DNA from: an uncultured Cloacibacillus sp.
GTDB lineage: Bacteria; Synergistota; Synergistia; Synergistales; Synergistaceae
Assembly: GCA_900544635.1 (NCBI GenBank)
Contig: UQVV01000143.1
Location: 1 to 5,384, forward strand
Direction of reading: 5' to 3'
Length of the DNA stretch: 5,384 nucleotides
Shown one piece after another: positions 1 through 5,384 of the stretch. A model generated the notes under the pieces. The model was given only the letters and a program-made list of their open reading frames with translations, was not told the DNA's origin and did no database searches. The translations under genes were made by a program, and so were the position numbers. Numbering within the stretch: the first letter of the stretch is position 1; every line of letters starts with the position of its first letter.

Positions 1-1009
1 TCGCCGTTTTGTTCTCGACGAGCACCGCCGCTGCCGTCACGCCATCGTCCATGTTCGCGAGCGCGGCGCGCAGCTCCGCGAGCAGAATGTTCTGTTTGTC
101 CGCGTCGAGCGTCGAGCGGAAGCGCCCGTACTTATCGAGATGTTCGCGCGCGCTGCCGTGCTTCGCCGCCGCATCCGCGGCCTGTATGCGTTCCGCGGCT
201 ATCGGGAGGCGCGATTTCGGCAGCGGTTCGAGCTTCGCGCGGCGCGCTTCTTCCTCCGTCGCCACGCCGCGCTCCGCGAGCGTGTCTATGAGCCTGTCGC
301 GCAGCTCGAGCGCGCGCTCGGGATGGCGGTCGGGGCGGTAGTAGCTCGGGCCGCGCAGCAGCGCGGTGAGCAGCGCCGCCTCGGCGAGCGAGAGGTTCTT
401 CGCGGGCTTGCCGAACCACGTGCGCGCCGCGGCCTCGACGCCGCGCGTGTTTCCGCCGAATGGGACGCTGTTCAGATAAATTTCGAGGATTTCGTCTTTT
501 GTGAGGATGAATTCAAGCGCCGCGGCCTGGGTGAATTCGAGCAGCTTGTTCGGAAGCGTGCGCTCGCGCGGCACGGCGAGGCGGACGACCTGGCTCGTTA
601 TCGTCGAGGCTCCCGATACGACGCGCCCCTCCGTCATGTTCTGCCGCGCGGCGCGCGCGACGGAGAGCCAGTCCATGCCGCGGTGCGCGTAGAAGCGCCT
701 GTCCTCTATCGCGACGGCGGCGGCGGGCATCCAGCGCCCCATCTCCGACATCGGGACGGGGAGCAGCCATTCGCCCTCGGCGGAGAGCGTCCCGCGCAGC
801 GGCGCGCCGCGCATGTCGGTGACGACGAGCGACGAGGGGCGGCGGAGTATGCGCTCCATAGGCAGCGCGAGCGCAGCCGCGCCGTATATGCAGAGGAATA
901 TAAAAAGCAGGAGGGCGGGCTTTTTCTCCGCCCCCGCGTTTTTGAAGGGCCTGGCGAGCGCGCCTGGGATTTTCCGCGCGCACCCGCCGCTGCCTTTATT
1001 TTGCTTCAT
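1..1009 (-). CDS. pbpC: Penicillin-binding protein 1C, N-terminal part (glycosyltransferase GT51 plus start of transpeptidase)
   Basis: Class A PBP that polymerises lipid II into glycan strands and, in the part beyond the left edge, would carry a penicillin-binding transpeptidase fold. 336 codons are visible. The start is fixed: ATG at 1009-1007 is directly preceded in frame by TAA (1012-1010). Residues 1-30 are a basic cytoplasmic tail; 31-50 are one hydrophobic segment (LLLFIFLCIYGAAALAL), a signal-anchor. GT51 spans about 85-255: motif I EDRRFYAHRGMDW (102-114) with putative catalytic Glu102; motif II GASTITSQ (133-140); motif III region RTLPNKLLEF (150-159); motif IV KDEILEIYLN (171-180); motif V RGVEAAARTWFGK (189-201). 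The stretch GPSYYRPDRHPERA (220-233) is of the PbpC kind rather than PBP1A/1B, as is the A2M neighbour. FRSTLDADKQ (297-306) and AAVLVENKTA (327-336) open the transpeptidase module; its SxxK serine is not in the window. Motif III has Asn154 where PBP1A/1B proteins have Arg. It was probably co-transcribed with the A2M gene. Confidence 0.95.
   Translation of the reverse strand, partial: MKQNKGSGGCARKIPGALARPFKNAGAEKKPALLLFIFLCIYGAAALALPMERILRRPSSLVVTDMRGAPLRGTLSAEGEWLLPVPMSEMGRWMPAAAVAIEDRRFYAHRGMDWLSVARAARQNMTEGRVVSGASTITSQVVRLAVPRERTLPNKLLEFTQAAALEFILTKDEILEIYLNSVPFGGNTRGVEAAARTWFGKPAKNLSLAEAALLTALLRGPSYYRPDRHPERALELRDRLIDTLAERGVATEEEARRAKLEPLPKSRLPIAAERIQAADAAAKHGSAREHLDKYGRFRSTLDADKQNILLAELRAALANMDDGVTAAAVLVENKTA
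860..919 (-). other. Transmembrane signal-anchor of PbpC
   Basis: Codons 31-50 encode a run of Leu, Ile, Phe, Ala, Cys and Tyr with no charged residue, preceded by a Lys/Arg-rich stretch (KNAGAEKKP) and followed by MERILRRP. The positive-inside pattern puts the N-terminus in the cytoplasm and the catalytic domains in the periplasm. There is no cleavage-site pattern, so it most likely stays as an anchor. Confidence 0.85.
996..1009 (-). other. 14-base overlap between A2M stop and pbpC start
   Basis: The pbpC ATG (1009-1007) lies before the A2M stop TAA (998-996) in a different frame, so the last four A2M codons and its stop are also the first pbpC codons. A ribosome ending A2M would sit on the pbpC start. 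Together with the upstream in-frame TAA that blocks any earlier start, this points to translational coupling and a single transcript. The overlap is read directly; coupling is inference. Confidence 0.85.
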
Positions 1010-4000
1010 TTACCGTGATTCTGCCGCCTCCCGACACGCTTGCGACGCCCGCGTCGTACATGCACTCGGCGTAAATCTGCGGGACTGCGAAGTTCCCAGC
1101 CGTGACGGCGCGCAGCGAGTAATGCCACGTAAGCGGCTTCTCCAGGCGGTCGATGAAGAGGATGAGCCTGTCGTCGCGTTCGTCTGCCGTAACTCCGGCG
1201 GGCGTCGAAATTTCCGCGGAGCGCGCGCCGGGCGCGAGATCGCCCTCTGCTGTCAGCTGCGGGTTCTCAAGCTCGAAGCCCGCGGGCAGAGGCAGGACGA
1301 CGGCGACGTTTTGCAGCGTCCCGCCCTTCGGCGTCACGGTCACGGTCGCGGTCAGCGCCGCGCCGCGTGCGACGGATTTGCCGAGCGGTTTACCGCCGCG
1401 CTCTACTATCTTCTGGCGCAGCTCTATGCCGTCGTCGCGCGTTTTGACCTCGCCCGACGGGATGTAGGAGACGGACCACGCGGCGTAGAGGGCCGCGCTT
1501 CCGTTGTTCTTCGCCGTGTAATTTCCAGCGCGGTCTGACGTTACCGTCGGACGCTTCGCGTTCACGCGCCCGTCGAAGCCCGCGCAGGAGAGCGCGCCCG
1601 CGGGCGTTCCCTTGCGCGGGTTCGCCGCGAACCAGCGCGAGAGCGCCGCCATAGCGAAGCCGCCCTCCTGCGTCGTGACGGACGCGCCGCCGTTGATTTT
1701 CGCAATCAGCGACGAGGCAGCGGCCGCCGTCTCCCCGCCCGCCGGGGCCGCGTATGTGCGCGCGAGCAGCTTCAGCGCCTCGTCGCGCAGCGCGGAGTCG
1801 AGGTTTTCGTTCGCGGCGGGAGTTTCGCCGAGGTTCGCCGAGGGCTTGCCTATCAGCGCGAGCGCGGACTTTTTATCGCCCGAGGCGGCGTAGGCCGAGG
1901 CGAGCAGCAGCCTGCCCGAGGGGGCCATCTGCGCGGCGTTCTCGCCGAGGCTCTCCATCCAGCCGAGCGGCGGCTCGCCCGCGAGCGTCAGCACGAAGGA
2001 GGCATAGGCGCGGCGCGTCAGCGTGTCGCGCCACTCCTCGTCGCCGTCCGTGCCGGGCGCGAGCGGCAGCAGCGCGCGCGCGTAGTCTACCGCGGCGCGT
2101 ATTACGTCGTCGGAGACCGCGTAGCCGAGGCGGCGCGCCTCAAGCAGGAAGTGCGCGCCGTAGAGGCTTTCCCACGGGCGCGACCACGACTCGCCCGCCC
2201 AGCGCGGGAAGCCGCCGTCGTAGTTCTGTCGCGATTCTATGTCGCGGACAGCCGATTCGACCTCGCCGCCGCCGGCAAGCTCCGCGTCGAAGCCCTTGAC
2301 TATCTCGGGGGCCGCGAGGCGCGCCCACGCGGCGGAGACTGTCTGCTCGAAGCAGCCGTAGGGGTACGAGGCGAGCATACGCGCGACGGACGAAACCGAG
2401 AGCTGCGGCATCGCGGAGAGCGAGGCCGTGACCTGCGCGAAGTTCTCCGCACCGTCGCGGCCCGCGCCCGGAATTACGAAATTCCAGCTCTCGCCGGGCT
2501 TGAGCGCCTTAAATCCGCTCTCGGTCACGCGCGGCGCGGCGGGACGCACCGGCAGCTCTATCTCCGAAACTGAGCTTCCGCCCGCCCATTTCGCCGTGTA
2601 GCGCACCTTCGCGACGCCCACGCCCTTCGCCTGGAATTTCAGCGGGACTGTGACGGAGCCGTTCGGCTCTATCGTCAGTTTCTTGTAATAGCGCGCGGAG
2701 ACATCCATGCCCACGAGCGTCGATTCGTCGAGGCTCTCTGCCGTTAAGGTTACTTCTATTGATTTATCGGTCATGTTGAAAAGCCTGCACGGGGCGGAGA
2801 AGATGTCGCCCGGGGCCGCGAAGCGCGGAAGCGACGGCTCGGTCACAACGTCGCGCGCGATTTTGACCTCCGCCTCGGCCGCGCCCTCGGCCTTCGCAGT
2901 CGCGGCTACCGCCATGAGCCGCGCCGTCCCCGAAAATTCAGGCACGTCGAGCGTCACTGTGCAGCGGCCCTGCGCGTCGGCCTTCGCGCGCGCAGTCGCG
3001 CAGAGCGTGCGGAAGCGCTGCGCCTGCACGGGGCTTAGACTGTTCGCCATCTTCATCATGCGCGAGGCCATAGCGTCGGCGTACTCGGGGGCCGCGCCGC
3101 CGCCCGCCGTGAGCAGCGGCGTGGCTGGCTTTTCGGGCGCGAGCATCGAGCCGTAGAGGTCGTAGGTCTCCATGCCGAGCTGCCTGCGCGCGGTGAAGAA
3201 TTCCCACGGCGCGGGCGTCTCGTAGGCCGTGAGGCCGAGCACCGTCTCGTCAACGAGCATCACCGTGACGTCCGCCGCCGCGCCGCTGCCGGAGCTGTCC
3301 TTAACGGTCAGAGAAATCGTATTCTCGCCCGGCTCTATCTTCGCGGGCGCGTCGAGTTCGACCGTCAGGCGGCTGTCCGAATTGTCGACCATGAGCGGCG
3401 CGGCTCCGAAGGCGCGCGGCGGCGTGCCGTCGGCCTGCGCGGGGCGGACGACGTGCGCCGTTATCCAGGCGTTCGGCTTCATCTCCTCGGTCACCTTGAC
3501 CGCGAACTCCGCCGTCTTTCCGGAAATCGCGCGGCATTCGTAGAGCTGCGGCGAATTCGTCGAGACGGCGACGAAGGCCGAGCCCGCGAACGGCGCTTTT
3601 ATCTTTATCTTCGCGGTTTCGCCGGCCTTGTAAATTTTCTTGTCGGTCGTGACGGTCACGGCGTCCGGCAGGTTCGTGCCGCCGCCGTCGCCCGAGCCGT
3701 AGACGTATAGCCGCGACGAGGCGCGCGAGCTTCCGTCAGCCGTCTCGACGCGTAGCAAATACTCGCCGGGCTCGTCCGGCCTGACGGAGGCGCGTCCGAC
3801 GCCGTTTTTCAGCTTTATCGCGCCTTCGCCGCGCGGAATCAATTCTTCCTCGACCTTGCGGCTCATGCGCCCGTCGCTCTCGAACACGACCGAGCGGCGC
3901 ACTGTGCGGAAGAAGGAATATTTCAGCTCTTTAACGTCCGCCGCCGTCCCGTCGGGCTTCACCGCCGCGGCGCGGAAATTCACGGCGCGCCCCGGCGCCG

Positions 4001-5384
4001 CGCTCTCGGGCAGCTCGACGCCTATCATCGTCTCGGACGGATACCACGGCACGACTATCGTGCTGTAGGTCCAGCGTCCGCCGTCGTCCATGACGCCCGC
4101 GCGCACGGAGAGCGCGAGCATCGATGGCGCGCTCCATCTGCCGCAGTCGAGCGTTGCAGCCGCCTTGCCCTCCGCGTCAAGCTCGCCGGAGGCGAATACG
4201 CGGCGCTCGGGCGAGAACTTCTTTTCAGCGTCGCGGAAGGAGAAGCCCTTCCAGCGCTCGGGCTCGAAATTTTTATCTATAAGCTGAAGCTCGGCCTCCC
4301 ACGGCATATTCGCAGCCGCGCCGCCGAACGAATGGCGCGCCGAGATGTTTATCGAGGTTTTGCCGTCTCCCGTGACGGAGGCGGGGCTCGCCGCCGCGTC
4401 GACGAACATGCGCGGAGCCGCGAAGTCCTCGACGTAGACGTTTTTATAGCACATCGCGCGCTCCGTGGCCGGGACGCAGAGCTCCACGCCCCACGAGCCG
4501 GTAGGCGCGTCCGCGGGGACTTTTATCTCCGCGGCGAATACGCCCTCCTCGGTCAGCTTGACGGCACGCTTCTCCCACAGCTTGCCCGGCGACCATACGC
4601 GCATCTCGACGGGGAAGGGCTGCGGCGCTTTCCCGTCCTCGCCGCGCACTATCGCGTAGACGGGGATAGTCTCGCCGGGGCGGAAGATGTCGCGCGGCGT
4701 GTAACAGAACGCGGAATATCCGTCCTGAGTCCACGGCATGCCGCTCGTGTCGAATTCGTCATTGCCGCCGAAGAGGCCCGAGCCGAAGGCTATGTACGCC
4801 GTGTCGCCGCCCTTTTCGGCGACGGCCACAGCAGGCACGCCGCGCTCGTCGTCCGGGTTAAGCTTTATATTCGCAAGGCCGTCCGCGCCCGTCACGCCCT
4901 CGCCAACGGGCTGGTTCGAGTGCGACCAGAGCGTGACCTTCGCGCCCTCGACGGGCTTCGCCGACGAGACGGAGAGGACGCGCGCGATCGCGCCCTCGCG
5001 CCCCATCGTCACGGTGAGGCCCAGGTCGGTGACGTTCACCGTCGCGCGCGCCTCGCTCCACGAGCGGCCCACGCCCTGCGCGACGATGTAGAATACTCCG
5101 CGCTCGCCCTCAAGCAGCGGGCGCAGGTCGAGCGCGCGGCGCGCCGTCTCGTTCGGACGGCCCTTCACGGAAAATTCCTTGCTCACGACGAGGCGCGAAA
5201 GCTCCGTCGGGTATCCGCCGTAGCCGAAGCCGCCGCGCGAGGCCAGCGGGATGTTGTTGTCGTAGAGCCGCCAGACTATCACGCGCAGCTTGTCGTAGTT
5301 GACGCTCTCGACCGGGACGCGCAGCGAGCCTTCGGGCGATATTACGCCGTCGGCCTCGGGGAAACGCACCGAGGGCTCTACGTC
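996..5384 (-). CDS. yfhM: Bacterial alpha-2-macroglobulin family protease trap (YfhM/ECAM-like), N-terminus missing
   Basis: Periplasmic broad-range protease inhibitor. A protease cuts the bait region, and the protein then changes shape and binds it covalently through a Cys-Gln thioester. The frame is open to the right edge, so 1462 residues are visible and the start lies outside; the GTG at 5369 is an internal Val. Numbering from the first codon in the window (5384), the visible landmarks are: a bMG3-like beta domain with SVNYDKLRV near residue 24; an MG2-type domain with RPGE at 235-238; a further MG domain with KAGE at 586-589 and PNAW at 637-640; VDETVL at 711-716 leading into the bait segment (about 745-806); YPYGCFEQ with thioester Cys1011 and Gln1014; an alpha-helical thioester domain with NYDGGF at 1054-1059 and AHFLLEA around His1078; and a C-terminal receptor-binding-like domain with LPAGFELENP at 1366-1375 and DDRLILFID from 1404. 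The 451 residues after Cys1011 are close to what E. coli YfhM has after its thioester Cys (from memory), so I infer roughly 150-200 residues are missing. It ends in TAA (998-996), overlapping pbpC. Family assignment is very secure; membrane anchoring by a lipobox cannot be judged. Confidence 0.96.
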   Translation of the reverse strand, partial: DVEPSVRFPEADGVISPEGSLRVPVESVNYDKLRVIVWRLYDNNIPLASRGGFGYGGYPTELSRLVVSKEFSVKGRPNETARRALDLRPLLEGERGVFYIVAQGVGRSWSEARATVNVTDLGLTVTMGREGAIARVLSVSSAKPVEGAKVTLWSHSNQPVGEGVTGADGLANIKLNPDDERGVPAVAVAEKGGDTAYIAFGSGLFGGNDEFDTSGMPWTQDGYSAFCYTPRDIFRPGETIPVYAIVRGEDGKAPQPFPVEMRVWSPGKLWEKRAVKLTEEGVFAAEIKVPADAPTGSWGVELCVPATERAMCYKNVYVEDFAAPRMFVDAAASPASVTGDGKTSINISARHSFGGAAANMPWEAELQLIDKNFEPERWKGFSFRDAEKKFSPERRVFASGELDAEGKAAATLDCGRWSAPSMLALSVRAGVMDDGGRWTYSTIVVPWYPSETMIGVELPESAAPGRAVNFRAAAVKPDGTAADVKELKYSFFRTVRRSVVFESDGRMSRKVEEELIPRGEGAIKLKNGVGRASVRPDEPGEYLLRVETADGSSRASSRLYVYGSGDGGGTNLPDAVTVTTDKKIYKAGETAKIKIKAPFAGSAFVAVSTNSPQLYECRAISGKTAEFAVKVTEEMKPNAWITAHVVRPAQADGTPPRAFGAAPLMVDNSDSRLTVELDAPAKIEPGENTISLTVKDSSGSGAAADVTVMLVDETVLGLTAYETPAPWEFFTARRQLGMETYDLYGSMLAPEKPATPLLTAGGGAAPEYADAMASRMMKMANSLSPVQAQRFRTLCATARAKADAQGRCTVTLDVPEFSGTARLMAVAATAKAEGAAEAEVKIARDVVTEPSLPRFAAPGDIFSAPCRLFNMTDKSIEVTLTAESLDESTLVGMDVSARYYKKLTIEPNGSVTVPLKFQAKGVGVAKVRYTAKWAGGSSVSEIELPVRPAAPRVTESGFKALKPGESWNFVIPGAGRDGAENFAQVTASLSAMPQLSVSSVARMLASYPYGCFEQTVSAAWARLAAPEIVKGFDAELAGGGEVESAVRDIESRQNYDGGFPRWAGESWSRPWESLYGAHFLLEARRLGYAVSDDVIRAAVDYARALLPLAPGTDGDEEWRDTLTRRAYASFVLTLAGEPPLGWMESLGENAAQMAPSGRLLLASAYAASGDKKSALALIGKPSANLGETPAANENLDSALRDEALKLLARTYAAPAGGETAAAASSLIAKINGGASVTTQEGGFAMAALSRWFAANPRKGTPAGALSCAGFDGRVNAKRPTVTSDRAGNYTAKNNGSAALYAAWSVSYIPSGEVKTRDDGIELRQKIVERGGKPLGKSVARGAALTATVTVTPKGGTLQNVAVVLPLPAGFELENPQLTAEGDLAPGARSAEISTPAGVTADERDDRLILFIDRLEKPLTWHYSLRAVTAGNFAVPQIYAECMYDAGVASVSGGGRITVNEAK
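1021..1032 (-). promoter_or_regulatory. Possible ribosome binding site for pbpC, badly spaced
   Basis: Inside the A2M 3' end the minus strand reads GGGAGGCGGCAG (1032-1021). The best Shine-Dalgarno match, GGGAGG (1032-1027), is 17 bases from the ATG, longer than the usual 5-10. The closer GGCAG (1025-1021) is weak, at 11 bases. The purine run also encodes Gly-Gly residues of A2M, so the match may be chance. Initiation may rest mainly on coupling to A2M termination. Confidence 0.4.
2343..2354 (-). other. Thioester motif CFEQ of the A2M protein
   Basis: The codons TGC TTC GAG CAG encode Cys1011-Phe-Glu-Gln1014 within YPYGCFEQT. In the family the Cys side chain and the Gln carbonyl form an internal thioester that links to lysines of the trapped protease. 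Both reactive residues are present, so this is the thioester-bearing (YfhM) type rather than the thioester-less YfaS/MagD type. Phe at the second place replaces the Gly of animal CGEQ and the Leu of E. coli CLEQ; this place is variable in bacteria. Confidence 0.93.
2967..3152 (-). other. Putative bait region of the A2M protein
   Basis: Residues about 745-806 lie between the conserved VDETVL...RRQLGMETYDLYG block and the next conserved beta domain (CTVTLDVPEFSGTARLMAVA). The stretch is rich in Ala, Gly, Pro and Met (GGGAAP, then ADAMASRMMKMANSL) and has scattered Arg and Lys, as expected of a flexible protease-labile segment. Placement comes from the family layout; exact borders are uncertain. 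Confidence 0.65.

Noticed and set aside
913..933. Hairpin GGGCGG / CCGCCC with a nearby T-run, possible terminator
   Set aside because: It has a 6-bp stem and 9-base loop inside pbpC codons 26-33; on the coding strand the T-run starts several bases after the stem. It encodes the stretch leading into the membrane anchor, so chance pairing in GC-rich DNA is the simpler reading.
140..1018. 292-codon open frame on the plus strand
   Set aside because: It is antisense to pbpC, whose GT51 motifs are unmistakable. The translation is Arg/Ala-rich low-complexity, typical of shadow frames in GC-rich DNA.
813..1538. 241-codon open frame on the plus strand across the gene junction
   Set aside because: It is antisense to both real genes, shows no recognisable domain, and has the Arg-rich make-up of a shadow frame.
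1754..2299. 181-codon plus-strand frame, extremely Arg-rich
   Set aside because: It is opposite the A2M thioester domain. The composition is an artefact of GCG/CGC codons on the other strand.
5367..5369. GTG as start of the A2M gene
   Set aside because: The frame stays open to the window edge (D V E P S before it) and the GTG lies within a conserved beta domain. A signal peptide and earlier domains should precede it, so the gene is simply cut by the window.
1..5384. tRNA, rRNA, CRISPR, insertion sequence, or a hidden new system
   Set aside because: Two continuous family-typical coding frames fill the window with no gap. No direct repeats, inverted ends, transposase motifs or RNA-like folds were seen by eye.

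Overview
The whole window is coding on the minus strand and holds two genes read from right to left, both cut by a window edge. The first (right side, 996-5384) encodes the larger part of a bacterial alpha-2-macroglobulin (A2M), a YfhM/ECAM-type periplasmic protease trap with an intact thioester motif. The second (left side, 1-1009) encodes the N-terminal part of penicillin-binding protein 1C (PbpC), a bifunctional peptidoglycan glycosyltransferase/transpeptidase. The two reading frames overlap by 14 bases. This is the widely conserved yfhM-pbpC gene pair.

Layout: 5384 to 996 is A2M without its N-terminus (signal peptide or lipobox and first domains lie beyond the right edge); 1009 to 1 is pbpC from its true start through the membrane anchor and the whole glycosyltransferase domain to the first residues of the transpeptidase module, where the left edge cuts it. 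No intergenic space, RNA gene, mobile element, repeat array or CRISPR is visible. The only clear drop in GC is the gene junction (991-1020, 10 G/C in 30), against roughly 63-70% in sampled lines elsewhere.

How the genes work together (established idea for the family plus inference): A2M presents a bait stretch that an invading protease cuts. The cut triggers exposure of a Cys-Gln thioester that captures the attacker. PbpC, inserted in the inner membrane, would make or repair peptidoglycan close by. The pair is therefore read as a periplasmic defence-and-repair module, used when the outer membrane is breached by host, predator or competitor enzymes.

Organism: a diderm (Gram-negative type) bacterium of high GC. 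ATA is a frequent isoleucine codon (8 of 13 Ile codons in the pbpC part), which is unusual at this GC and argues against a typical high-GC proteobacterium. A lineage such as Synergistota is possible, but this is only a low-confidence guess. The window shows a known system in good condition rather than an undescribed one. The points worth a second look are the coupled junction, the divergent PbpC motif III, and the bait region with its flanking cysteines.
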